Of a stretch of 64,000 nucleotides of DNA, positions 19,448 through 29,371 are shown one piece after another (position 1 is the stretch's first letter; each line of letters begins with the position of its first letter). The stretch spans positions 1 through 64,000 of the forward strand of contig NZ_JAHB01000001.1 of assembly GCF_000526955.1 (NCBI RefSeq). Reading direction: 5' to 3'. Under the pieces are notes generated by a model, which did no database searches, had not been told where the DNA came from, and worked only from the letters and a program-made list of their open reading frames with translations. The DNA comes from Mycoplasmopsis cricetuli ATCC 35279 (GTDB lineage Bacteria; Bacillota_I; Bacilli_A; Mycoplasmatales; Metamycoplasmataceae). The position numbers and the translations under genes were made by a program.

Positions 19448-19819
19448 ATAGAAATTTTAATTATTTTTTTATTGTTTGTTTCTTTAGGAATAATTGGATT
19501 TGTTCTAGTAACTTTTGAGATTAATGATTACATAAAAATTACTATTAAAAAAGAATATGATCAGCTTTTTGTTCAAAATATTTCTATTGAAAAATGAAAA
19601 CAAATTAATCAAAATGAAATTACAATTAATGTAAGCATAAATGGAAATTTTCAAAGTTATAAGATATTAATTAAAAACATTGATGAACAAATACAAATTC
19701 AGTCAAATGAATTATTAAATGAACTTAAAAACAGTAATTTAAGTTATGTGCAAGGATCAATTATATTTGGTAAAACTACCTTTATAAAATATATTTTCCA
19801 GTATATTTTTAATAAATAA
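19448..19819 (+). CDS. Small membrane-anchored protein linked to the exporter; no ATG start
   Basis: An open frame of 123 codons follows the exporter stop directly and ends at TAA 19817-19819. It begins KIEILIIFLLFVSLGIIGFVL, a clear membrane anchor, then a soluble part (NEITINVSINGNFQSYKIL). No ATG, GTG or TTG lies before the membrane segment; ATA at 19448 has a GGA nine bases upstream, or the two frames may be joined by a +1 shift at ATT-TAA-A. The topology (one N-terminal anchor, extracellular rest) resembles accessory proteins of bacteriocin exporters, but the family is not recognised. Confidence 0.6.
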
Positions 19820-19834
19820 GTTTATAATTTGAAA

Positions 19835-20305
19835 ATGGTCAAAATTGTCAATAAAATTACAATTGAAAATAAAACAAAACATCAAATACCTTTTGAAAAT
19901 GAAATGCATAAAATACTCAATAATTTTGCTAAATTTTTTAAAATTAAAAAAACTATTTTGCTTGATATTAAAATTGTTTCAAAGAAAAAAATTCGTCAAC
20001 TTAATAGTATTTACCGCGGAAAAGATTATGTAACTGATATTTTGTCATTTGGATTAAATGATCAAGCATTGTATAAACAAATGCCTTTTTTGTTAATAGG
20101 GGAACTTGTAATTTGTTATGAAAAAATGATTGAACAAGCTAAAGAATTTAATCATTCAATTAAACGTGAATTTTGCTACTTATTTGCTCATGGTTTAGTT
20201 CATTTATATGGTTATAATCATGAAAAAGAAGATGAAAGAATTGAAATGAATGCAATTGTAGATGCGATTTTTAAACCACTGAAAATTACAAGATTGGAAA
20301 AATAA
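19835..20305 (+). CDS. ybeY: Endoribonuclease YbeY (rRNA maturation factor)
   Basis: A 156-residue metalloprotein needed for 16S rRNA 3'-end maturation and ribosome quality control. The zinc motif is HGLVHLYGYNHEKEDE (HGxxHLxGYxH), preceded by the YVTDILSFGLND block. I choose ATG 19835; a TTG two codons earlier is in frame, but TATAAT at 19823-19828 is too close for it, and the ATG would be the first codon of a leaderless message. It heads a tight group with cdd (1-base gap) and era (1-base overlap), the usual mycoplasma order. Confidence 0.94.
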   Translation: MVKIVNKITIENKTKHQIPFENEMHKILNNFAKFFKIKKTILLDIKIVSKKKIRQLNSIYRGKDYVTDILSFGLNDQALYKQMPFLLIGELVICYEKMIEQAKEFNHSIKREFCYLFAHGLVHLYGYNHEKEDERIEMNAIVDAIFKPLKITRLEK

Positions 20306-20306
20306 A

Positions 20307-20699
20307 ATGGACATTAAATACTTAAAAAAATTATTAGAAAAAGCTTATGCGCCTTATTCAAACTTTCAGGTAGCTGCTTGCGCAATTGATGCAAATGGAA
20401 AAGAATTTTATGGAGTTAATGTTGAAAATGCTGCTTTTCCATCTGGAACATGCGCTGAAAGAGCAGCTCTTTTTGGTTCAGTTGCATATGGGGGAATTGT
20501 TGGAAAATTCAAAGAAATTCATGTAATTAGCAAAAAAAAGGATATTATTAGCCCATGTGCTGGATGTCGTCAAGTAATAACAGAATTTATGCCACAAGAT
20601 GGAAAAATTTATCAATATTCAAATGATGGAACAAAAGTTAGAATTAATACAGTTAAAGAATTAGTTCCATTTAGTATTTTAGAAAGTGATATAAAGTAA
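20307..20699 (+). CDS. cdd: Cytidine deaminase
   Basis: The enzyme has 130 residues and converts cytidine or deoxycytidine to uridine forms in pyrimidine salvage. Zinc and catalytic residues are present in FPSGTCAERAALFG (Cys-Ala-Glu) and ISPCAGCRQVI (PCxxC). The N-terminal APYSNFQVAACAI is the usual start region. It begins 1 base after ybeY and its TAA overlaps the era ATG as TAATG, so translation is probably coupled. Confidence 0.97.
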   Translation: MDIKYLKKLLEKAYAPYSNFQVAACAIDANGKEFYGVNVENAAFPSGTCAERAALFGSVAYGGIVGKFKEIHVISKKKDIISPCAGCRQVITEFMPQDGKIYQYSNDGTKVRINTVKELVPFSILESDIK

Positions 20700-21574
20700 T
20701 GAATATTTGTTTTGCTTCAATTATAGGTCGACCAAATGTTGGTAAAAGTAGTTTGTTAAATGCTATTGTAGGATACAATGTTGCTATTGTTACTAATGTT
20801 GCACAAACTACAAGAGAACAAATTACTGGTATTTACACTGATGAAGAAACACAAATTATTTTCACTGATACCCCCGGAATTCATAAACCACTAAATAAAC
20901 TAGGAGATTTTTTAAATAAAAGCGCATATAGTTCACTTAAAAATATTGATGTAATTTTATTTTTATCACCAGCTGATGAAAAAATTAGCACAGGAGATAA
21001 AATGATTTTAGAAAAAATTATAAAACATGAAAATAAAATTGCTGTAATAACTAAAATTGACAAAATTCAAAAAAATCCTGAGCTTTTAATTGAAAAAATG
21101 AATCATTTAAAAGAATTTAATTTTCAACATATTATTTCAACTGATATTAATAATTTAAATTCAATTTATTCACTAATTAAGCTTTTAAAAAAGTATACAT
21201 ATCCAGGTGAATTGCAATATGATCCAGATTTTGTAACTGACAAATCAATGCGTTTTTTAGCAAAAGAAATAATTCGTGAAAGTGCTATAAACTTACTTTA
21301 TGATGAATTGCCTCATTCAATTGCTGTAGAAGTAATAGATTTTGTTGAAAATGATAATTTGTTTGAAATTGAAGCAATTATTTATGTGAAAAAAAATTCT
21401 CAAAAAGGAATGGTAATTGGTAAAGGTGCTTCAAAAATAAAACAAATTGGTCAAAATGCAAGACATAAAATGATGATTCATTTCAACAATAAAGTTAACT
21501 TAAAATTAAAAGTCAAAATTGCAAATAAATGAAATGATGATGATAAAGAATTAGCTCGTTTTGGATATAAGTAA
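20699..21574 (+). CDS. era: GTPase Era
   Basis: This 291-residue GTPase binds 16S rRNA during small-subunit assembly. G motifs: GRPNVGKSS, DTPGIHKP, and TKID. The C-terminal KH domain is seen in QKGMVIGKGASKIKQIGQNAR. One in-frame TGA close to the end (WNDDDKELARFGYK) is Trp; stopping there would lose the last 14 residues. The gene overlaps the cdd stop by one base and ends before a long perfect hairpin shared with whiA. Confidence 0.97.
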
Positions 21575-21602
21575 TATTGCATTTAAGTTTGCGAATACAA
21601 AC

Positions 21603-21646
21603 AAAAACACCATAATGTAAAATTTAAAATTCATTATGGTGTTTTT
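21603..21646. terminator. Bidirectional terminator between era and whiA
   Basis: A perfect 15-bp stem (AAAAACACCATAATG with its complement) encloses a 14-base loop. It lies 28 bases after the era stop and abuts the whiA stop at 21648, so it can end both converging transcripts. Confidence 0.92.
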
Positions 21647-21647
21647 A

Positions 21648-22529
21648 TTATTTGGATTTTTTAGATAACAAATGTTTTGCTACTACTTTTTTTAATTTAA
21701 TATTTCAATGATTTAATCCAGACTTAGTTACAAATATATTGTGTTCATTTTGAAGAATATTTGAAATTTCATTTAAAGATAATCCTAAATTTTCTAATCG
21801 AATACGATAAAAAACTAATTCATTTGAACTAAAATTATCTTCTAAATTTCATTTATACAAATAATTAATTAACTTAACATAATTAATTGAACTTTTTGCT
21901 ATTTTGTTTAAATTAGCATAATCTAAATTATTAATTCTGTTAATAGTATTGTGCATGTCTCGATCAATTTTTAGATCATAAAATTTAAAATAAGCCTTGG
22001 GGGCTTGAATGGCACTTAAAAATTCTGTTAATGCATCAATTGCACGTAAATAAATAGTATGTTTATTTTTTTGTTTTTTATATTTAAAATTTAGATCATA
22101 TAAAAGAAAAAAATTTTGAATTTGTTCTAAAAAATGAAAATATTGTGAATTTAATTCTAAATAATATGAATGCGATTTGATATTTGAAATATTACCGCCT
22201 CCATAAAAAAAACCAGCAAAAAAAGTTGATAATAAATTTGATTCATAAAGTTTAAAATTAATTTCACTTAAATTTAAGTTTAAACTATTTTTCAAAGTAA
22301 TTAGTTTGCGTTTTTTACCTTTAACTTCAAAACTAACATTTAATTTTTTTAAAAATTTAATTATATTTTCAAAAATTTTTTGATCTTGAATTTTTAATTG
22401 AATATTTTCCTTGAAAAATTCACCGTTAGCATAAATAAATCCATGCATAAATTTTTCAATTTCTTTTGTTTTTTTAACTCTGGTAACAATTTCTTGTTTA
22501 ATTTCAGAAGTAAAACTTTTTTTATTCAT
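21648..22529 (-). CDS. whiA: DNA-binding protein WhiA
   Basis: The 293-residue protein resembles WhiA: a degenerate LAGLIDADG-type N-terminal domain (SFTSEIKQEIVTR, FMHGFIYANGEF, LSTFFAGFFYGGGNISN) followed by a C-terminal helix-turn-helix (NRINNLDYANLNKIAKSS and LGLSLNEISNILQNE). In Firmicutes it affects cell division and sporulation genes; in mycoplasmas it is a putative regulator of ribosomal operons. I choose the ATG at 22527-22529 because the conserved start is NKKSFTSEIK. A TGA codon (about 21848) is Trp. It follows ptsI by 7 bases. Confidence 0.88.
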
Positions 22530-22536
22530 ATATTTT

Positions 22537-24240
22537 TTATTTAATTCCAAATTTAGTAATTAATTCTTTAACTTGTTGTTCTGTATCAAGTTCTAAAGCT
22601 TGTTGAGCTAATTTTTGAGCCTTTTTAAAATTTAAAGAACGCACTAATTCTCTTGAAACAAGAACACTTGAAGCTGACATTGAAAATTCATCAAGTCCAA
22701 GTCCTAATAAAATTGGTAAAGCTTGAGGATCTCCTGCCATTTCTCCACACATTCCAGCTCATTTACCATGTTTATGTGCGCCATCTATAACTAATTTAAT
22801 TAATTTTAAAATTGAAGGGTTTAAAGGTTGATATAAATATGAAATGCTTTCATTCATTCTATCAGCTGCCATTGAATATTGAATTAAATCATTTGTTCCA
22901 ATTGAAACAAAATCAGCATATTTACAAAACTTATCTGAAAGAACTGCTGCAGCTGGTGTTTCCATCATTAAACCAACTTCAATATCACTTTTTGAAGCAA
23001 TATTTGGATGATTTATTTTAACCTCTTCATAAGTTTGATCATAAATGGCTTTAGCTTCTAAAAATTCAGCAACATTGGTAATCATTGGAAACATAATAGC
23101 AATTTTCCCAAATTCACTAGCACGAATTAAAGCTCTTAATTGAGTTTTAAAAATATCAAGATTTTGCAAGCAAAATCTAATTGCTCGATATCCTAAAAAT
23201 GGATTCATTTCAGTTGGAAATTTAAAATATTTTAAAATTTTGTCTCCTCCAATATCTAAAGTACGAACAACAACTTTTTTTCCTTTCATTCCCAAAACTA
23301 CAGTTTTATATGCCTTGAATTGCTCTTCTTCAGTTGGTCAATTTTCATTATCCATATAAAGAAATTCAGACCTAAAAAGTCCGACTGCTTCAGCATCATT
23401 TTTTAACACTGATTCTAAATCTTTTGAAGTTCCAATATTAGCAGCAATCTCAATATGATGTCCATCAAGAGTTTTAGATTCTTTTCCTTTGAGTTTTTTT
23501 AAATTTTCTAAATATTTTTGAAATTTTATTTCTTGATTTTTAAAATCTGCTATTTCTTTTTCAGAAGGATTAATAACAACAATTCCTTTTGAACCATCTA
23601 GAGCTAATAAATCATTATTTTTAGTTTCTTTCAAAATCACATTAGTACCAACAACTGAAGGAATGCCTAAGCTTCGCGCCATAATAGCAGTATGAGAAGT
23701 AGTTCCTCCAATATTAGTTACAAAGCCTTTAACATATTTTTTATTTAATTGGACTGTTTGTGATGGAGAAAGATCTTCAGCAACAATAATCACTTCTTCA
23801 TTAATTGAAGTTAAATCAATTTCTTTAATTCCTAAAAGAGCATAAATTAATTTTTTTGAAACATCATAAACATCAGCTACTCTCTCTTGCATATATTCAT
23901 CAAGACCCATAAGCATTTCAGCAAATTGTTTATAAAAAATTTCAATTGCATATTCTGCTGAGTAGTTTTCGTTTTTAATTAAATCAGTCACTGATTGAAT
24001 AGCATACTCATCAGTTACAAAGTTTTTGTGTGCTTCAAAAATTCCTGTATGTTCTGGATCGGTGGCTAATTCTTTAGCCTTATCAATTTGAATTAATACT
24101 TGAGTGCGAGCTTTTTCATAATCTTTAATTGATGCTTCTGGATTAGTTGTTGATTTGTTATAATCTAATTTAATTTCATCAATTTTAAATGCTTTGGCAA
24201 TAGCTACACCTTGTGATGCTCCAATTCCTTTTATTATCAT
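22537..24240 (-). CDS. ptsI: PTS enzyme I (phosphoenolpyruvate-protein phosphotransferase)
   Basis: A 567-residue enzyme that takes phosphate from PEP and passes it to HPr for sugar import. The phosphorylated His is about residue 183 in [24 protein letters not shown]-binding blocks follow: [43 protein letters not shown], and CGEMAGDP with the catalytic Cys. Two TGA codons (about 22755 and 23300-23337) are Trp. ATG 24238-24240 has AAGGAG 10 bases upstream, better than the in-frame TTG. It appears cotranscribed with whiA. Confidence 0.97.
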
Positions 24241-24384
24241 AAGCAAATATCTCCTTTAATTTATGTAAGTAAGATTTTTAATTTATTGTACTTATTATAT
24301 TAAAATAATAAAATTAAATCTAAAAGCATTTTTAATTTTGCATAAAATTATTTTTTAAAAAATTTATAAAATTAATTTTCTTGA

Positions 24385-24400
24385 TAACATTATAATGTTA
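24385..24400. promoter_or_regulatory. 16-bp palindrome containing TATAAT on both strands
   Basis: TAACATTATAATGTTA is perfectly self-complementary and offers a -10 box in either direction. It lies 145 bases upstream of ptsI and 105 bases upstream of the first tRNA. A second, separate TATAAT (24480-24485) is the likely tRNA operon -10 box, 20 bases before tRNA-Asn. Confidence 0.45.
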
Positions 24401-24504
24401 ATAATAATAATAAATAACAAATGTTATAAAAGTCTTAAAAAAAATAATTTAAAATATTTTAAATAATTTATTTTAATGCTATAATTATTAAGCTGAATAC
24501 ATTT

Positions 24505-24579
24505 GCCGATTTAGCTCAGCGGTAGAGCAGCTGGCTGTTAACCAGTTGGTCGTTGGTTCAATCCCAATAATCGGCGCCA
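24505..24579 (+). tRNA. tRNA-Asn (GTT)
   Basis: The acceptor stem GCCGATT / AATCGGC is fully paired, the T arm is GGTTCAATCCC, the anticodon loop CTGTTAA gives GTT, and CCA is encoded. It is first of five tRNA genes in a row behind a TATAAT box at 24480-24485. Confidence 0.97.
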
Positions 24580-24584
24580 TTTAT

Positions 24585-24660
24585 GGTCTGTTGGTGAAGC
24601 GGTTAACACACATGGTTTTCATCCATGCATTCACGGGTTCGATCCCCGTACAGACTGCCA
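24585..24660 (+). tRNA. tRNA-Glu (TTC)
   Basis: The acceptor stem GGTCTGT / ACAGACT has a G-T first pair, the anticodon loop TTTTCAT gives TTC, the T arm is GGGTTCGATCCCC, and CCA is encoded. In this organism it would also be the source of Gln-tRNA only through tRNA-Gln mischarging by GltX and repair by GatCAB; this gene itself is Glu. Confidence 0.95.
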
Positions 24661-24664
24661 TTAT

Positions 24665-24740
24665 GGAGAATTAGCTCAGTTGGGAGAGCGTCGCCCTTAC
24701 AAGGCGAATGTCATGGGTTCGAGTCCCTTATTCTCCACCA
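24665..24740 (+). tRNA. tRNA-Val (TAC)
   Basis: Perfect acceptor stem GGAGAAT / ATTCTCC, anticodon loop CTTACAA (TAC), T arm GGGTTCGAGTCCC and encoded CCA. Confidence 0.97.
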
Positions 24741-24742
24741 TC

Positions 24743-24817
<75 letters not shown>

Positions 24818-24818
<1 letters not shown>

Positions 24819-24842
24819 AGCATTGCTTAGTGCTTTTTTTAT
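24818..24842 (+). terminator. Terminator-like hairpin between tRNA-Thr and tRNA-Leu
   Basis: AAGCA pairs with TGCTT around TTGCTTAG and is followed by seven T residues. It could end or attenuate the first four-tRNA transcript before tRNA-Leu. Confidence 0.65.
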
Positions 24843-24865
24843 TTCTTTTTTTAAAAGAAAAATGA

Positions 24866-24949
24866 GCGCGGGTGGTGAAATTGGCAGACACGCTAGATTT
24901 AGGCTCTAGTGCTTATAGCATGAGGGTTCAAGTCCCTCCTCGCGCACCA
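24866..24949 (+). tRNA. tRNA-Leu (TAG)
   Basis: An 84-base tRNA with a long variable arm (GTGCTTATAGCAT), acceptor GCGCGGG / CTCGCGC with one G-T pair, anticodon loop TTTAGGC (TAG) and encoded CCA. Confidence 0.97.
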
Positions 24950-24970
24950 TTATTAAAATTGAATTTTAAT

Positions 24971-24998
24971 AAGAGATTTTGAAAAATCTCTTTTTTTA
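24971..24998 (+). terminator. Terminator of the tRNA cluster
   Basis: A 9-bp perfect stem AAGAGATTT / AAATCTCTT with a TGAA loop runs into a seven-T tail, 22 bases after tRNA-Leu. Confidence 0.9.
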
Positions 24999-25063
24999 TT
25001 ACTTAAATTATTTTTTATTAAAAATAAAGTAAAATTAAATATATTTATTTTGAAAAGACAAAT

Positions 25064-26746
25064 ATGAATTTAAAAAAAATTTTTTTGCTTAGCATAATTC
25101 CAGTGGTAATTTTATTTTCTGTATCATGCAATAAAAATCAAATTCAACAAACAGAATATGTGTATAATTCTGATTTTTTTGATTACTCATTTAATCAGGA
25201 ACAACTTAAGTATATTATTTACAATTCAAATTTTTTTACTGTAAATAATAAGAAAATAGATAATCTTGACAAAAATAAAGTAAATTTTATAATTCAAAAA
25301 AAGAAAAATAATTTTATTACTTATAAAAATTTCAATATTACAAATAATAATGGTTTTTCTGACATTGATTCATTTTATGATAACAGTCAATTTAATATTA
25401 ATGATTTGAAAAATTTGTACTCAAAAAATTACATAAAAAATCTTAAAAAATCAAAATTTCCAAAATCAGACTTTATTCCTAATATTCAAATTGCTATTTT
25501 TGATATTTACACTAATAAAAAAATATTTAACAAAATTTTGCCTAACTGAATTGATTTTGATAATATTCGCTTTCAAGGATGAAAAAATAATAAAGAACAA
25601 ATTCAATACCTTGAAATTGCATTAAATTTTTATTTTAAAGCTTTTAAAATCAAAGAATTTGAACGTTTTAAAATAAATGTTTTAGATGATGAATCAATTT
25701 GAATTCAAATGCTTGATAAATTAGGAAATGATATATATAAAAATTATAAACAAACTAAATTTGTTTTACCTAATTTCAAAAATTATAATAATAAAAAGAC
25801 TTGGCCACGTCAATTTGATTTGGACATTAATGAAGAAATCCCTTTTTTTAATGAAATATTTAAAGAACCAAATTTAAGTTTTAAAAAAAATCCTCTTTTA
25901 ATTAATTCAGTTGAAGATTTAGTTGAAGGTAACTCATTGTATAAATACACTACAACTAAAGGCTTTGCTAGTTTGCTTTATAATTTTAAAGAATTAACTA
26001 AAATTACAATACCAAATTTACATTTTGAACAAAATTTTACAATTGATTTAGATAAAACATTGAAATTAAATAATAATTTATTTTTAAATTCACAAACTAT
26101 TTTGCCAATTTTTATTAATGAAAATTATTCAAATTTTAAATGATATTCAATTGACTTGAATTCACATAGACATATTTTTGATGGATATTATTTAGAAAAT
26201 AATTTAAAATTTAATTTTGAAAATAAATATACTCTTGCTAATTTTAAAAAATTTTTAAACAAAAATAGCAATAAAATGGAATTTAAATCTCAATTATCTT
26301 TAGAAGAATTTACTAAAGTTAATTTAAAAAAAATAATTAGCTACTTTATATATCAAAATCAAAACAACAAAATATTATGAAATGGTTTTTCAATGAAAGA
26401 GTTTGATGCATTCAACTTTCTTGATAATCAATATTTAAACAATCCTTTGAGATGAATTGAAATTTTAACAACTCTTGTTTATAATAGCTTTTTATTTGAT
26501 TTTGAAGATAATAATAATTTAGTTCCACTAAATGTTAAATTTAAAAATATAAGAACAAATAATGAAACTGCTGGTTCTATTATTGTAGATATTAACATTA
26601 TAGATCTAAAAAATAAAAAAATAATTTTAGAAACAAAAAACATATTTATTAATGGTTTTAAAGGTTTTGATTATTCTAAAATTAATGAATATCTTTTACA
26701 AAATTCAAGTATTTCCTTTGAAAATGCTCCTAATTTTGTTATTTAA
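25064..26746 (+). CDS. Large lipoprotein of unknown function
   Basis: A 560-residue lipoprotein: MNLKKIFLL plus hydrophobic core, Cys22 in FSVSC. The mature protein is very rich in Asn, Lys, Phe and Tyr, which partly reflects the AT-rich DNA. There are no further membrane segments, repeats or motifs I can name. Five or more TGA codons are read as Trp, so a standard-code reading breaks it into four pieces. It stands alone between the tRNA terminator and a strong convergent hairpin. Its position and composition suggest a surface protein; function unknown. Confidence 0.87.
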
Positions 26747-26779
26747 TTTTTTCTAAATTTTTGATATTTATTTTAAAAA

Positions 26780-26814
26780 CAAAAAGTACAAACTAAAAAT
26801 GTTTGTACTTTTTG
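26780..26814. terminator. Bidirectional terminator between the lipoprotein and tig
   Basis: A perfect 14-bp stem (CAAAAAGTACAAAC with its complement) around TAAAAAT lies between the two converging stop codons. Confidence 0.92.
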
Positions 26815-26819
26815 TTATA

Positions 26820-28163
26820 TTATTTAATAAGTTTTTTAAAATCATTTTCAATTTCTTGAACAAGTTTTTTATTAATTTGTTGTGCTAAATTAATTGCTAG
26901 ATCTTTTTTTTCTAAAATAGTATTTTTGTCTTTTTCATTAATTGAAGAAAATTTAAATTCAAGATTTTTAAATTCATCTTTTTTGTTTTCATTTTGCTTA
27001 AATTTACTATATATATAATCTTGAACAATAATTGTTTTTGACTGTGTTTGAGCAGCCACTAATAATTCACTTTGAAGTTTTTGTTCATTTGATTTAATCA
27101 AGTTTAAATATTCATGTTTTTTAACACCCAGAGATTTTAATGAGTCAGTAAAATTTTTATTTAATTCTTTTAATTTATATTCAACTATTTCTTTAGAAAC
27201 ATCAAAATTAGTAATATTAATTATTTCATTAATAACATCATCAATAAATTTGTTAATGTTTGCATCAAATTTATTGATCATTCCTTTTTCTTTTGTAAAT
27301 AATTTAAAATCTTCAACTGTTGTTATGCCATTAAGTTTTAGTTCTTGAATGAATTTATCATCAAGTTCAAAATTTTTAGCGCGTGAAATGGAATTTATAG
27401 TTACATTAAAAACAGCATCTTTGTTTTTAAAATCTTCAACATAATAATTTGAAGGAAAAACAACTTTTACCTCAATTTTATCACCAGCTTTTTTCCCAAC
27501 AAGTTGATCTTCAAAACCTGCAATAAATGAACCAGATCCTAATTTAAGATCATATCCTTCAGCTTCCCCACCTTCAAAAGGTTCATTACCAATAAATCCT
27601 TTAAAATCAATGTTAACAATATCATCAAGTTTTGCTTTTTCTTTGCTACCTTTTTCAAATTTTTCTACATCTTCATTTTTAGTGGTAATTCTTTTTAATT
27701 CAGTTTCAATATCTGTTTTTGAAAATTCAACAGGAGTTCATTCAACTTTGATTTTTTCTAATGAAACTTCATCAAAATTGAATAATAATGCAAATGAATA
27801 AACTAAAACTATATCTTTTTTTTCTTTTTTATCTTGATCTTTATCTGAATTATCTATATCAACAACAGGTTTGACTCCAGCTAATTTTAAATTTTGTTCC
27901 TTTGCTATTTTCAATGCTTCATTTAATGCTTTAGAATAGTTAGCATTTCCAAAATAAAATATAACTTTATTGTTAATTTCACTGATATTAACTCTTTCAA
28001 GTAATTTATTTTTAGGTGCTTTTCCAGGTCTAAAACCAGGAACTTTAACTTTTTTCATTGCATTATCAATTTCTTGTTCAATTTTTTTGCTAAATTCATC
28101 AAAACTAATTGAAACAAAAATGTTTAATTTTAGATTTTCTTTTTCAATTTTATTTTTTATCAT
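26820..28163 (-). CDS. tig: Trigger factor
   Basis: The protein of 447 residues is the ribosome-bound chaperone that meets nascent chains. The ribosome-docking signature is GFRPGKAPKNKLLE (about residues 43-56). The middle FKBP-like peptidyl-prolyl isomerase domain is seen in DIVNIDFKGFIGNEPFEGG and GSFIAGFEDQLVGKKAGD, and the rest is the long helical C-terminal arm domain. One TGA (about 27735) is Trp in KVEWTPVEF. Length is normal for the family. No heat-shock CIRCE repeat is visible upstream. Confidence 0.96.
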
Positions 28164-28227
28164 AGATAATTTCCTTATATTTTCAATAATAATATATGTA
28201 TTTTAATATTTTACTAAATTTTAATTT

Positions 28228-29337
28228 TTAATAAAGATAATAAATACTTGATCCACGATTGTATGTGCGTTGATTGTGAAATGATTTGTAGTATGCTTGA
28301 TTAAATAAAATGCCTAAAAACATCAAATTAACAAATCATGTAATAAAAAAAGCAAGTGTTAATACAAATCCAATACTTCCATATTTATCATAATTAAGAA
28401 AGTCACCAATTCACAAAGAAAAGATAATTACAAAAATGGCATTGGGAATGGCTGCAAATAAAATTCCTCGATTAATATGGCGAAATTTAATTGTAAATGA
28501 TGGGCATAACTTAAATAAAAATAAAAATAAAAAATACAAAAAAACAAATACAAAAATTCCAAAAATAGCCTTTGAAAAAGTTGTTACTGATACTTTTAAA
28601 AATTCATTGTATTCTAAAAATAAATAATTAATTAATGTATATCCAAGTGAAAATAATCAAAATAAAACAGATACTAGTAACACTAATCCTAATCCTTTTA
28701 ATCTATTTCCTAAATAAGTTCCGCTTTTTTCATGATCATACATATAGTTAACTGCAGAAACTAATTTACCATATCCAGTTGAAGCAAATCATAAAGTTGC
28801 AATAAAAATGAAAAATCTTCTAAAAAACACTAGAAAATTTGAAGTGGAATTATCAAATTCAACAAGCGAAATAGAATTAGCATATTGCTTAATGTCAGGT
28901 AAAAAATTATTTAATGTTCCAGAAATAAATCAATTATTAAGTATTGATTTTTCTTCTGATTCAGGTCCAAAATATGCATATCCAACTAAAAAATGTAAAT
29001 TTGAAACAATAAAAATAATTGGAACAAATGAAATTAAAAAGTAAAAAGCAATTGTCAATCAAGTAAAATTAAACTCATTAGTACGAAATTTTTGAAAAAC
29101 AATTTCAACAACTGCTTGTCTTTTTTTATTGTATTTATGAAATATTTCCTTATTTTTATTTTCAGAAATTAATCATTTGTATGAACGTGAAAATGAAAAA
29201 GTTAAAAACCAACAAAATAATGTAATAATTGATTTTAAAATAAAATTTGATCACAATCCAAGATATTTTAATGGGTCATCTCAAATTAAATTAACTGATC
29301 AATATCGATATCTTCATCGTCTATATCTAAGTCACAA
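28228..29337 (-). CDS. YihY/BrkB-family membrane protein
   Basis: About 369 residues with six or more membrane segments. The region FNFTWLTIAFYFLISFVPIIFIV matches the family block in which an aromatic-rich first core helix is followed by a Pro, and NRLKGLGLVLLVSVLFW lies further on. The family is of unknown function, despite an old RNase BN label. Many TGA codons are Trp. No ATG exists upstream of the basic N-terminus (RYRRWRYRYW); I use TTG 29335-29337, but the start is uncertain. The C-terminus is GSSIYYLY. It sits between gatB and tig on the same strand. Confidence 0.8.
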
Positions 29338-29371
29338 TAATTTTTTGTAAGTGATTTTATTTCACTTTATA

